From Armatimonadota bacterium (GTDB lineage Bacteria; Cloacimonadota; Cloacimonadia; Cloacimonadales; TCS61), in the NCBI GenBank assembly GCA_013203665.1, contig JABMPU010000023.1, positions 1 to 42,414 of the forward strand: DNA of 42,414 nucleotides, given 5' to 3'. The position numbers were made by a program, and so were the translations under genes. The notes below the pieces were generated by a model. It did no database searches and was not told where the DNA came from. It was given only the letters and a program-made list of their open reading frames with translations. Positions 24,101 through 32,430 of the stretch are shown here, piece by piece; the first letter of the stretch is position 1, and each line of letters begins with the position of its first letter.

Positions 24101-26418
24101 CTTATGATAATTTTGCTTTAGGAGATATTGATAATGATGGAGTTACTGAAATTGTAGTAACACAAGATGCTATTTCTTCTACAACATGGATATACAAGAT
24201 AGATATCTTGGATTCAGGATATGAGTTATTATTTTCTGAAAATAATATAATCAATAATAACAGCAGATTTAGTCTCTACGACTTAAACTCAGATCATCAA
24301 CTTGACATTATATTATCAAATCATGAATCAATAAATGGTCATTTATCCAATGGTGATTTAATTTTTGCTTTTCCGAGTAATTTGCCTAAAACACATAATA
24401 CTATTGTTGATGTTGACTCTGATGGTGATATTGAAATTATTTTTGGTGTGGAAGCGACGGAATTTAGCACAACACATTATACTAAAATATCTGCTTCAGA
24501 TATTGACATTGCTGTTAGTAATTCCGGTAATATTTATCCAAGAATGAATGAATTGAGAAATAATTTATACTCTCAACCTGTATATGGAACATTAAGGGAA
24601 AATACAGATTATTATTGGTATGGCTCGATAACTCTACATGATGAAGTGATTTTACCTGAAACCAGCACTATAACTATTCATCCTGGCACAATAATCAAAG
24701 CAAAAGAAAATAGTAAGCTAACTGTTTATGGTGATTTAATAGTAAATGGTACTGAAAATGAACCTGTTACATTTGAACCAATAATTCAGGGAGTTTCACA
24801 AGATTATTGGCAAGGTCTGGAATTCCCGGAAGGAAATGGAGATATTGTATTAAATCATGTTGAAATTAATAATGCTAACCTTAATTCTGAAAGAGAGATA
24901 ACGATAAACGGCGGTAGTTTTATAAACACTCCTTTATTACAGGACAGACAAAATTTATCATTGTCTGATGTCGATTTTAACAATTCACCAATAACAGCGG
25001 AGTTGTATGGAATATCCGAATTAGAAACAATCTCAATTTATAACTGTTATATTCATAACTCATCAACTAATGCCGGAATTGAAATTACTGGTTATCCAAA
25101 CATAGATATTTCCTATAATGTTATTGAAAATTGCAATTCGGGAATAAAAATATGGGAGTCCGGTTCAGGAATTATTAATTCGATTTTAAATAACATAATT
25201 CGCAACAATACACAAAATTTTGGTATCTTTATTTACCATTCTTATATAGATATAACGGATCACAATCGAATCGAAAACAATAGAGTCGGTCTTTTCATAT
25301 CGAGGGAAAGTAATTTTAACCTTATCGGTTCAGAAACTTACCCTCTTCAAATAATCAGGGATAACAATGAACATGAAGTCAGATTTACTTATGATAGCAG
25401 ACCAAGCCAATTTTATCACAACAAGATATATGATGAAAATCATGAGTACAGTTATGTGAAATGCGAACAAGTTCCTCCTATCCATGAACCAATCGATGTT
25501 TCATATAATAACTGGGGTTCTACTTTTAATCCGGAAACTGATCTATCTCCAACCGAACTTTTTATATATCTGCCAATTTGGGATCCGGGTCCTCCTGAAG
25601 ATCCTATTTACGGTCCGGAAGGAGAAATGTATCTATTAGCAAAACAACAAGAAGAAGCTGAGGATTATTTTGAAGCTGAACAAACCTACAAACAATTAAT
25701 TTCCATCTATCCTGTATCTGAGTATGCAAAAATTGCAGCCAAAGAACTTCTTGCTCTAAAAGTAAAATACGATCAGGATTTTGCTGGTTTAAAACTATAT
25801 TATGAAACTGAACCAAATATGCAATATGATGAAGAAATGATAAACTTATCTGCCTTTCTGATAAATTGTTGCAATATAAAACTTGAAGAATTTCAACCTG
25901 CAATAACCTGGTTTGAAGAAATAATCCAGAATCCACCATCCACAGTAGATTCTGTTTTTGCTGTGATAGATGCAGGTTATACATACTTAATGATGGAAAA
26001 TGGTGGTAGAGCTCAATATGTCGGTAAAATTATGGAATTGAAACCAGAGTCTCGTAAACAATATGAAGAAAAAAGAGATAATCTGATGAATATGCTTTTT
26101 GGTGATTCAGAACCGGATAATGAAATCCCATCAATTATTAAACTGGCTTTGTTTCCCAACTATCCAAATCCATTCAATCCCAGCACAGCTATAACATTCT
26201 CAATTCCAAAAGAAAGTAAAGTGGAACTAACAGTGTATAACATCAAGGGTCAAAAAGTAAAGACAATAGCAAAAGATGACTTTGAAAAAGGTTTCCATAA
26301 ATTAATCTGGAATGGAAAAGATTCATCTGGGAAAGAAGTCGGTTCAGGTGTTTATTTCTATAAGCTAAAAGTGAATGGAAAAGATAAATCTGTGAGGAAA
26401 TGTTTGCTGTTGAAATAG
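21169..26418 (+). CDS. gingipain-like (C25) secreted peptidase with FG-GAP, beta-helix and TPR-like parts and sorting domain
   Basis: A 1749-residue exported protein; signal peptide MKKINFVLVMLFVFIFSASA. Order: C25 propeptide-like region (about 25-230); C25 caspase-fold domain (about 260-620), with H487 in TYMGHGGTLGW and C526 in SMACVTGAF, the His/Cys dyad of clan CD; an Ig/CARDB-like part (CSPLEIDPESIDNQTLIITAGVKN, about 625-720); FG-GAP-like repeats (GDLNNDGEYELV near 833, DGNNDGKNEIY, DFNDDGELDCV, DIDNDGVTEIV); a right-handed beta-helix-like part (about 1150-1460, NNIIRNNTQNFGIFIYHS); a TPR-like helical part (AEDYFEAEQTYKQLISIYP, about 1485-1640); and a sorting domain from about 1662 (NYPNPFNPSTAITFSI) to RKCLLLK. 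Both catalytic residues are present. AAGGAGG at 21154-21160 fixes the start. It ends at a terminator and follows the PKD paralogues closely. Confidence 0.88.
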   Translation: MKKINFVLVMLFVFIFSASADEWLNFNDRGESAPIYDVSNSTSSLVEFELEIPGMKSIDVDIYNRVYIPEHAKMDSIGFPEVPVVTYLIAIPECDNVNLNVTLLDSVVIDNITIYPAPEWVEVNNGDYTYLEEQFTINSSFYNSDEYFPGYTGELVEKGAVRTQHCIRVKVYPVQFNPVQQQVIAYSRVNIEMTFDNAVGSVNEDVGIFNEVCGNAMINYNSNGLNASVSCGAGYRDPGSVTWLTYLDSLFMGYGGTHCDYLIITHEEFWYNDNLQALADKRDEYNGFDVVIVKTEDFLTPAGYHDVELKNLIKNTYDNGYADNTFDNKLGYVNLFSDVELETGAQYPVPTHDEGYDVYFSQLTEICGMVDVYPDILLGRCPVDSTDQVANICQKIIDYEPIDIGAPGYDGWKDRMTFLAGDVVPWDHINQGLNMIAPFVETYDTTVLIDEAHLNSFPNFDDTRFYDEDNLLEQYAEGNLVVTYMGHGGTLGWVWPSGGGLYGFNYNHIIDSLYYNKLPFIFSMACVTGAFQSVDDCMAENFLIADSIRGSIGFIGASIGSNAGAFSDFVPHSFEAFSKDLATCGEMLLLAKLKTSCDLYRNHYNLFGDPALNILLDSLNIGECDLVCSPLEIDPESIDNQTLIITAGVKNLSNIDVENVDVKCILNESYEQTITIDLIEGMHTGSAVFNYDISSTFPTTFTVEIIADPDSLIAERNENNNEAETEYDYYCFQNGFPAVVNKSVNTACVPSYNDNYIILDGMKISTSGEIIWYWEIDLPQFSHAIPIYDGDSYDYIASTTQYHLYRIEGDNGDEVNTYVVNGGDEVFCYFCLGDLNNDGEYELVAAYKDNLQTFYFTDVVIFDLDGILLTPGPIPINYIKDIAIGDGNNDGKNEIYILRCADEYGVAKVEKYDYDDGVLTLIDEVNLYPNVLKDFALDDFNDDGELDCVIFSENNVTILNCSDLNSHPLAEISLTPGTYDNFALGDIDNDGVTEIVVTQDAISSTTWIYKIDILDSGYELLFSENNIINNNSRFSLYDLNSDHQLDIILSNHESINGHLSNGDLIFAFPSNLPKTHNTIVDVDSDGDIEIIFGVEATEFSTTHYTKISASDIDIAVSNSGNIYPRMNELRNNLYSQPVYGTLRENTDYYWYGSITLHDEVILPETSTITIHPGTIIKAKENSKLTVYGDLIVNGTENEPVTFEPIIQGVSQDYWQGLEFPEGNGDIVLNHVEINNANLNSEREITINGGSFINTPLLQDRQNLSLSDVDFNNSPITAELYGISELETISIYNCYIHNSSTNAGIEITGYPNIDISYNVIENCNSGIKIWESGSGIINSILNNIIRNNTQNFGIFIYHSYIDITDHNRIENNRVGLFISRESNFNLIGSETYPLQIIRDNNEHEVRFTYDSRPSQFYHNKIYDENHEYSYVKCEQVPPIHEPIDVSYNNWGSTFNPETDLSPTELFIYLPIWDPGPPEDPIYGPEGEMYLLAKQQEEAEDYFEAEQTYKQLISIYPVSEYAKIAAKELLALKVKYDQDFAGLKLYYETEPNMQYDEEMINLSAFLINCCNIKLEEFQPAITWFEEIIQNPPSTVDSVFAVIDAGYTYLMMENGGRAQYVGKIMELKPESRKQYEEKRDNLMNMLFGDSEPDNEIPSIIKLALFPNYPNPFNPSTAITFSIPKESKVELTVYNIKGQKVKTIAKDDFEKGFHKLIWNGKDSSGKEVGSGVYFYKLKVNGKDKSVRKCLLLK

Positions 26419-26744
26419 TATCTTGAATACTAAACTTTAAGTAAAATTCCGGTAATAAGATTATAGAGATTGAAAAGCGACCAAGTTTATTGGTCGCTTT
26501 TCCTTTATTTAACAAAAATGAAAAAGGATTAACCTGATTCGTGTTTACTCAGAGTCATTTCTTAATATTAATGTTTCTTCGTGTAAACCTGTCCGGCTTT
26601 TTAATCGTCTTTGGTGATTTGACTGATTCGTGATTTAATATTTTCAGGAACTTTAAAATGTAAATCCATTTTTTTATTTGACAATATTTCGTAAATTTGA
26701 GTTTTCTATTTAGCGTAACAAATAAGTTGAAATATAGGAAAAAA
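26419..26744. other. gap between the C25 gene and the ABC ATPase gene
   Basis: Holds the terminator at 26472-26510 and, further on, TTGACA at 26678-26683 (67 bases before the ABC ATPase ATG), followed by TAAATTTG at 26692-26699, which matches the Bacteroidetes -7 pattern TAnnTTTG but is too close to the TTGACA to be its partner. No gene seen. Confidence 0.4.
26472..26510 (+). terminator. intrinsic terminator after the C25 peptidase gene
   Basis: GAAAAGCGACCA at 26472-26483 pairs perfectly with TGGTCGCTTTTC at 26491-26502 (12 base pairs, 7-base loop), followed by a T-rich stretch. Confidence 0.9.
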
Positions 26745-27845
26745 ATGGCAAAGGTACTTGTAAAAAACGTTGATAAAATTTTTGATAATGGTTTCCATGC
26801 TGTTAAGAATGTATGTTTCGAAGCTGAAGATAAAGAATTCGTAATTTTAGTGGGACCTTCCGGTTGCGGTAAATCCACCACTCTTCGCATGATCGCCGGT
26901 CTGGAAGAAATAAGCTCCGGTGAGATTCACATCGGAGAACGAATAGTTAACGATGTTCCTCCCAAAAACCGTGACATTGCCATGGTCTTTCAAAATTATG
27001 CTCTTTATCCACACATGACGGTCTATAATAATATGGCTTTTGCCTTGAAACTGAGAAAATTCAAAAAAGAGGAAATCGAAAAAACCGTTAACGAAACTGC
27101 ATCCCTTTTGGAAATCGAAGAGCTGCTGGACAGAAAACCAAAACAGCTTTCCGGCGGACAGAGACAGAGAGTTGCTTTGGGAAGAGCGATTGTGCGTCAT
27201 CCCAAAGTTTTCCTTTTTGATGAACCTCTTTCCAACCTGGATGCAAAGCTGCGCGTGCAAATGCGGGCGGAAATAGTCAAACTCCATCAGAAGCTGGACA
27301 CCACTATAATTTATGTAACTCACGACCAGGTGGAAGCAATGACCATGGCAAATAAAATCGTGGTGATGAAAGATGGAATTATTCATCAAATCGATTCCCC
27401 TCTCGAAATATATAACAAACCTGTTAATTTATTTGTAGCAGGTTTTCTGGGCAGCCCTTCCATAAATCAGTTCAAGGGGAAAATCGTTCACGAAAATGAT
27501 AAGACCTTTTTTGATGAAGGCAGCTTTCAAGTAGAAATTCCTTCTGAAATGAAAATAAAATTAGAAAAATATAATGAAATAATTATGGGTTTACGTCCGG
27601 AAGATATCTATGATTCCAATTTTGATGTAATGGCGGAATTCCCTCAAAAAATTGAAGCTATCTGCGAAGTTGTGGAACCCATGGGAAATGAATTCATTGT
27701 TTTTCTCAAAACAAAAAATTCCAATATCACAGCCAGGTTTGATCCTAAACAGCTCCCCAAAATGAACGAAAAAATCGAAATCACTTTTGATATGAAAAAA
27801 GTTCATTTCTTTGATATCAAGACAGAAAAAAGAATAAAAAATTAA
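26745..27845 (+). CDS. MalK/UgpC/MsmX-type ABC transporter ATP-binding protein
   Basis: A 366-residue ATPase of the carbohydrate-uptake type. Motifs in order: Walker [10 protein letters not shown] (about 37-45), Q-loop [13 protein letters not shown], signature [14 protein letters not shown] (about 134-147), Walker [14 protein letters not shown] (about 154-166), and H-loop [16 protein letters not shown]-type C-terminal domain (from about 235; [10 protein letters not shown] near 282) is typical of ATPases that power sugar or glycerol-phosphate importers. I choose the ATG at 26745 (AGGAA before it) over an upstream in-frame TTG. No permease or binding-protein genes are adjacent, so it may be a shared ATPase serving transporters encoded elsewhere, as MsmX does. 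Confidence 0.88.
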   Translation: MAKVLVKNVDKIFDNGFHAVKNVCFEAEDKEFVILVGPSGCGKSTTLRMIAGLEEISSGEIHIGERIVNDVPPKNRDIAMVFQNYALYPHMTVYNNMAFALKLRKFKKEEIEKTVNETASLLEIEELLDRKPKQLSGGQRQRVALGRAIVRHPKVFLFDEPLSNLDAKLRVQMRAEIVKLHQKLDTTIIYVTHDQVEAMTMANKIVVMKDGIIHQIDSPLEIYNKPVNLFVAGFLGSPSINQFKGKIVHENDKTFFDEGSFQVEIPSEMKIKLEKYNEIIMGLRPEDIYDSNFDVMAEFPQKIEAICEVVEPMGNEFIVFLKTKNSNITARFDPKQLPKMNEKIEITFDMKKVHFFDIKTEKRIKN

Positions 27846-27863
27846 ATGAGTTCTGCAAAATAG

Positions 27864-28005
27864 AGTGTTTTTGTCGTCCTGCTTGCCAAGTCGAAGCGAG
27901 CGAAGACTGGAGAAATTCTACTTGCTTTTCCATCGAAGGATCTCCGCTTATAATGAGATTCTTCGTTAGAGACTACTTCGAAGAATTCCTCAGAAAGACA
28001 GCATT
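27864..28005. repeat. interspersed-repeat-like intergenic element
   Basis: A GC-richer stretch with words such as GTCGTCCTG near its left end and CTCAGAAAGACAGC near its right end, which are imperfect inverted copies. An inner hairpin pairs GAAGGATCTC (27935-27944) with GAGATTCTTC (27955-27964). It resembles the short palindromic intergenic repeats common in this kind of genome; a second copy is not in the window, so the repeat status is an inference. Confidence 0.35.
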
Positions 28006-28050
28006 TTTCATTTTACAGACACCTTAAAAAAATAAAAACAAGGAGGAGTT

Positions 28051-28452
28051 ATGAAAAAAGTTATTTTGTTGGTATTTTGTTTGGTTTTATTTTGGGGTGT
28101 TGTTACAACCCTGTCAGCACAAAATTGTGACCTGCTTTATTTCTGTGTAAGGTATGATTCCGATCTCGGCGAGGTTGATCAATCCGATCGATTCACCACC
28201 GGAAATATTACGGTGATGGTATTATTAGAAAAGCCTATTGGACTTTATGAAATTACGATTGAACTGGATAAACTCAACCCTCGCAAAAATACATTTGAAT
28301 ATTACAAAGATTATGAATTCGACGTTGGCTATGATATGGATTATATTTTCTTTAATGACGTCAATTTCGCTGATCCGGGAATTTACCGGGTTTTCCTGCT
28401 TGATCCCAAAGGAAATACTATTGTAAGTTCCTTAGTAGAGATTGTAAAATAA
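28051..28452 (+). CDS. secreted single-domain protein, copy of the caspase-protein N-terminus
   Basis: A 133-residue protein with signal peptide MKKVILLVFCLVLFWGVVTTLSA and a mature domain of about 108 residues starting QNCDLLYFCVRYDSDLGEV. It matches the first 133 residues of the caspase-like protein at 29667 nearly end to end (roughly three quarters identical by eye), and stops exactly where that protein continues into its next domain. The domain is beta-rich (TTGNITVMVLLEKP, GIYRVFLLDPKGNTIVSSLVEIV) and is not one I can name. AGGAGG at 28041-28046 supports the start. It could be an accessory subunit, a decoy for the caspase N-domain, or a remnant of duplication; the frame is intact and the differences are mostly conservative, favouring a functional gene. 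Confidence 0.8.
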   Translation: MKKVILLVFCLVLFWGVVTTLSAQNCDLLYFCVRYDSDLGEVDQSDRFTTGNITVMVLLEKPIGLYEITIELDKLNPRKNTFEYYKDYEFDVGYDMDYIFFNDVNFADPGIYRVFLLDPKGNTIVSSLVEIVK

Positions 28453-28512
28453 TTCATAATCTTAAGTAAGAGGAAAAATTTTACTGGAATTCCCTGGGGA
28501 TTTAAACTCATC

Positions 28513-28554
28513 CTGCTGTCCTTCTCTTAAAAAAAAGAGAAGGAACATAAGAAA
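28513..28554. repeat. palindromic interspersed repeat, copy 2
   Basis: TCCTTCTCTT (28519-28528) pairs with AAGAGAAGGA (28535-28544), 10 base pairs with a 6-base loop. This is the reverse-strand copy of the element at 322-385; the match extends into both flanks (CTGCTG on the left, ACATAAGAAAA on the right) and further left to AAACTCATCC, the counterpart of GGATGAGTTT at 426-435. Confidence 0.65.
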
Positions 28555-28596
28555 AATTGGAAGAAAAATATGGAAAAGAAAAATAGCAATAAGTCA

Positions 28597-28622
28597 TCCC
28601 TCTCTTATGATAAAGAGAGGGA
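28597..28622. repeat. related hairpin, CCCTCTCTT type
   Basis: TCCCTCTCTT (28597-28606) pairs with AAGAGAGGGA (28613-28622), 10 base pairs with a 6-base loop, followed by GGGTGAGTT at 28627-28635. It looks like a diverged member of the same repeat family as the copy 50 bases upstream. No T-run follows on either strand, so it is not an obvious terminator. Confidence 0.5.
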
Positions 28623-28740
28623 CCGAGGGTGAGTTAGAAAATATTGAAAAATTGAAGTGACAAATGTTAATAAAGAATTAAAATAAATTTAAAAAACTAG
28701 TATGATATTAGATTAAACAGTTTTTTTTAATGGGAGGAAA

Positions 28741-29598
28741 ATGAAATTAATTATAACTGTACTTTTATTATTTGCAACCTCAATAATTTTCTGTCAGAGT
28801 CCAGCACCGTCCCAACCTGTAATAAAAGCACTTGGGAATGACTGGTTTGAGGTTACTGCTTCGGTAGCTATCGAAAACATTACACCTGAAGAAGCTAAAA
28901 ATCTGGCAATTCGAAGAGCATGTAAGCAAGCAATTGAATTTTATTGCGGAGTTGAAATCTCTGGAAGAGTGCTAAGTGTTCAAGCAGAAAGCGATGACGC
29001 TGTATTAATGGATAATTTTCTGCAACTTATCAATCAAACTTCAAATGGAATTATTCTGGAAAAAGAAATACTGAATGAAGAAACAAAAACAGAGGGTAAT
29101 GTATTAAAAAAGGTTATTGTTTTAAAAGTGAAAGTAGGTAAACAAAAAGGGGGGAAAGATCCTTATTTTAATTTGGATGCCAGCTTGAACAGAGTACACT
29201 TCAAGGAAAAAGAAAAACTCGAAATTACTGTCACTCCCTCCCTAAATTGTTACTTAACAATCTTCAATATCTGTTCTAATGATTCAGTTTATATCATTTT
29301 CCCTAACCAGTTCAAAAAGGATAATTTGGTAAGAGAAGGAGAAACTTTAAAATTACCTGATGAAAATGACATTAAAAAGGGAGTTTCTTTTCCTGTATAT
29401 CTGCTGCCCGGAAAAAAGGAAGATTCTGAAATAATCAAGATTATTGCCACCAAAAAACCATTGATATTCACATCATTTCAATCGTTTTCTACTTATGGTA
29501 CTTTCCAATCTGCATTAGATAAATTGCTTGTACAAATTATGAAGATTCCCAGAAATGAAATAGAGGAAGCTGATTTGCAGTATTTCATTCATAAATAA
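28741..29598 (+). CDS. secreted DUF4384-like protein
   Basis: A 285-residue exported protein with signal peptide MKLIITVLLLFATSIIFC. The first domain (about 28-140; FEVTASVAIENITPEEAKNLAIRRACKQAIEFYCG) resembles the N-terminal domain of FlgT/LPP20-type lipoproteins. The second (about 148-270; FKEKEKLEITVTPSLNCYLTIFNICSND, VYIIFPNQFKKDNLVREGETLKLP) is typical of DUF4384, a domain often fused to or encoded beside bacterial caspase-like peptidases. GGGAGG at 28732-28737 supports the start. It lies between the stand-alone N-domain gene and the caspase gene, fitting the family's usual context. No catalytic residues are apparent. Confidence 0.8.
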   Translation: MKLIITVLLLFATSIIFCQSPAPSQPVIKALGNDWFEVTASVAIENITPEEAKNLAIRRACKQAIEFYCGVEISGRVLSVQAESDDAVLMDNFLQLINQTSNGIILEKEILNEETKTEGNVLKKVIVLKVKVGKQKGGKDPYFNLDASLNRVHFKEKEKLEITVTPSLNCYLTIFNICSNDSVYIIFPNQFKKDNLVREGETLKLPDENDIKKGVSFPVYLLPGKKEDSEIIKIIATKKPLIFTSFQSFSTYGTFQSALDKLLVQIMKIPRNEIEEADLQYFIHK

Positions 29599-29666
29599 TT
29601 GAGAAAAAGGGAAGAAATTATAAGACAAAAAATAATATATGCAATAACCAAGTATTTGGAGGAGCT

Positions 29667-32402
29667 ATGAAAAAAATTATTTTGTTAGGATTCTGTTTAG
29701 TTTTATTTTGGGGTGTTGTTACAACCCTTTCAGCGCAGAATTGCGATCTGCTATATTTTTGCGTAAGGTATGATTCTAATCTCGGAGAAATTGATGCATC
29801 CGATAGATTTACCACAGGTAATATTACTGTAATGATTTTATTAGAATCACCAATTTTTTACACAGACATCGTAATTCAATTAGATAAATATAGCATCAAA
29901 ACTGACGACTTTGAGTACTATAATGACTATGATTTCGATGTTAGCTCTGATATGGATTATATTTTCTTCAATGACATCAATTTTGGTGATGCCGGAATTT
30001 ACCGCGTTTTCCTGCTAGATCCTTCCGGAAGCACAATTACAAGTTCTTTAGTGGAAATTGTATCAGATGATTTACAAACTCAAGATATTGATCTAGATGC
30101 TATGATAAAAGAACTGGAATTACAATTAGATCTTGTTGATGAAGCGGAAAATACTATTTTTTCAGATGACTTTAATGATAATAGCAGCAACTGGTTGGAA
30201 GATGAAGACAAAGTGCGCAAGCTGAAAATACAAAATGGCAAATATATTTTCGAGCACAAAGAAGATGAAGGTGGATATTTTACCTGGAAACAAGTATCTT
30301 TCGCTCAGGATGAAGATTTCATTATTGCAACAACATTGCAGCATATAAGTGGTACTGATGACCGCGGATATGGTCTGGTCTGGGGAATGAAAGATATTGA
30401 TAACTATTTTGCTTTTAACATTTCCAATAACGGCTATTATCGCATAGCAAAAAGCTATAATGACGACTGGCAGGCTTTGATCGATTGGACAGAATCCAGT
30501 CATCTGAACAATTATGGTGGAATAAATAAACTTACTGTTAAAAAAACTGATGCTTCACTTAAATTTTATATTAATGACAACTATGTTAATACAATCAATT
30601 TTGAACATTTCTTTGGGAATAATATTGGCTATGTAATCTGGCGGAATATGAGAATTGAAATTGATAAATTAACAGTTTCTGGTTCCGGTGATACTGAAAA
30701 GTATGATGCTTCTGAAGAATATGACTTTATTCAGAGGAGCGATGATCCGGAAAAAGAAAAAATTCCACCTCCGCAAACCTTTCCACCGGACTTGTATATA
30801 GAAAACCTTAAATTTTATGAACCGTCTTATAACAATGCCTTAGACGGTTTGGAGAAAGGAGAAATACAGTTTGAAATTGTTAATAAGGGCAGGGGTAATG
30901 CTTATGATTTGGATATAAATATTACGCCCCTATCCTCTTCTAAAAATCTGGTTTTTAATACAATCACCAAAATAGATGAAATTCCAGCTAAAGGTAATGA
31001 GATTATTTCCATCCCGATTTCTGCTGATATAGATGTGCAGAATTTAGTGCGCGAATTACGTATTGAAATAATGGAAGGCTTCGGTTTTGATTCTGACCCA
31101 GCCACCATTAGTTTTGAAACCCAGACATTTGCTGCTCCTGATCTGCAAATAAAGCAAATTGCCATCGATGATAATGAAGATGCTGATGGAGAAGGTTTTT
31201 CTTACGGTAACAGCAATTCTATCATTGAGCCCAATGAATCTATCGAAGTAACTGCATATGTCCAGAATTTTGGCGCCGGCCATGCTATTGATGTAAAGGC
31301 AACATTGCTATTAAAGACAAGTGATAAAAATATTACCTGCCCTGATGAAGATAAAGTCTTTAATCTGGGTGACATTAAAGGCGGGGATTATCAAAAAGTG
31401 GAATTCTATTTTTACACCAGCAGACGCTATGCAGATGATAATGTTCCATTGTATCTGCAATTAACAGAAACTACTGGTAAATTTGGTAAAACTTCTGATC
31501 TGGGTCTAAAAATGGGAGAAAGAACCAAAAATGTGGTTGAGGTTCAGGTGGCAAAAATTAAAACAACCAAGAAACTGGAAATGAAAATGATCGAGGATCT
31601 TATTGTATTATCAGATGTGGATATGGATATACCAAAATCATCTATGGATGGAAAAAACATACTTGCAATCATTCTGGGTATAGAAGAATATAAATATGCT
31701 CCCAAAGTAGATTTCGCAGAAAACGATGCTCAGATTTTCTATCAATATGCGAAAAATTTGTTTAACATCCCTGAACGGAATATCTATTGCCGTATAAATG
31801 ATGGTGCTACATCCGGTGAATTCAATAAAATCTTTGCTGAAGATGGTTGGATAGCCCGTCGTATAAAGCAAGATGAAACCGATGTGATCATTTACTATTC
31901 CGGGCATGGTGCACCAGACACAAAATCCAAAAAAGGCTATCTTATTCCTTATGATATCGACCCGAATTACGCCAATACCGGTTTCTCATTGGATGATATT
32001 TATTCTTCCCTTGCCAAATTGAAGGCAAAATCAGTTACCGTATTTATAGATGCCTGTTTCTCTGGTGAAAGCCGTTCGGAAGAGATGCTCCTGGCCGGAA
32101 TACGCCCCATAGCCATTACCATAGAAAACCCGATTTTAACTGCTGAAAATTCGATAGTTCTTTCAGCATCTTCCAAGGAACAATATAGTTGTGCTTATCC
32201 CACAAAACAACACGGATTATTTACTTATTTTCTCTTAAAGGGTTTGAAAGGAGAAGCAAAGGGAAAAAATGATGAGTTGGATATCGGTGAATTATTTGAT
32301 TATATTCATATAAATGTGAAAGAAACTGCAGGTTTTCTCGATAAGGAACAGACTCCCACTTTTGCAGGTAGTAATAAAGATAGAATCTTCTTGAAATATT
32401 AA
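29667..32402 (+). CDS. secreted caspase-like peptidase (C14) with N-terminal, jelly-roll and CARDB-like domains
   Basis: A 911-residue exported protein. Signal peptide MKKIILLGFCLVLFWGVVTTLSA; then the same about 110-residue domain found alone at 28051; a concanavalin/DUF1080-like jelly roll (about 165-345; FSDDFNDNSSNW, YGLVWGMKDIDNYFAFNISNN); two CARDB-like beta domains (about 375-640; PDLYIENLKFYEPSY and APDLQIKQIAIDDNEDADGE); and a caspase-fold domain (about 660-905) with H747 in IIYYSGHGAPD and C797 in TVFIDACFSGES, the catalytic dyad. The final segment LFTYFLLKGLKGEA is typical of bacterial caspases. It has no YPNPFNP sorting domain, unlike the other exported peptidases here. GGAGG is at 29658-29662. 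The gap to the next gene is 28 bases, suggesting a shared transcript. Confidence 0.9.
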   Translation: MKKIILLGFCLVLFWGVVTTLSAQNCDLLYFCVRYDSNLGEIDASDRFTTGNITVMILLESPIFYTDIVIQLDKYSIKTDDFEYYNDYDFDVSSDMDYIFFNDINFGDAGIYRVFLLDPSGSTITSSLVEIVSDDLQTQDIDLDAMIKELELQLDLVDEAENTIFSDDFNDNSSNWLEDEDKVRKLKIQNGKYIFEHKEDEGGYFTWKQVSFAQDEDFIIATTLQHISGTDDRGYGLVWGMKDIDNYFAFNISNNGYYRIAKSYNDDWQALIDWTESSHLNNYGGINKLTVKKTDASLKFYINDNYVNTINFEHFFGNNIGYVIWRNMRIEIDKLTVSGSGDTEKYDASEEYDFIQRSDDPEKEKIPPPQTFPPDLYIENLKFYEPSYNNALDGLEKGEIQFEIVNKGRGNAYDLDINITPLSSSKNLVFNTITKIDEIPAKGNEIISIPISADIDVQNLVRELRIEIMEGFGFDSDPATISFETQTFAAPDLQIKQIAIDDNEDADGEGFSYGNSNSIIEPNESIEVTAYVQNFGAGHAIDVKATLLLKTSDKNITCPDEDKVFNLGDIKGGDYQKVEFYFYTSRRYADDNVPLYLQLTETTGKFGKTSDLGLKMGERTKNVVEVQVAKIKTTKKLEMKMIEDLIVLSDVDMDIPKSSMDGKNILAIILGIEEYKYAPKVDFAENDAQIFYQYAKNLFNIPERNIYCRINDGATSGEFNKIFAEDGWIARRIKQDETDVIIYYSGHGAPDTKSKKGYLIPYDIDPNYANTGFSLDDIYSSLAKLKAKSVTVFIDACFSGESRSEEMLLAGIRPIAITIENPILTAENSIVLSASSKEQYSCAYPTKQHGLFTYFLLKGLKGEAKGKNDELDIGELFDYIHINVKETAGFLDKEQTPTFAGSNKDRIFLKY

Positions 32403-32430
32403 GCACAATTAATTATGCTTGGAGATTTCA

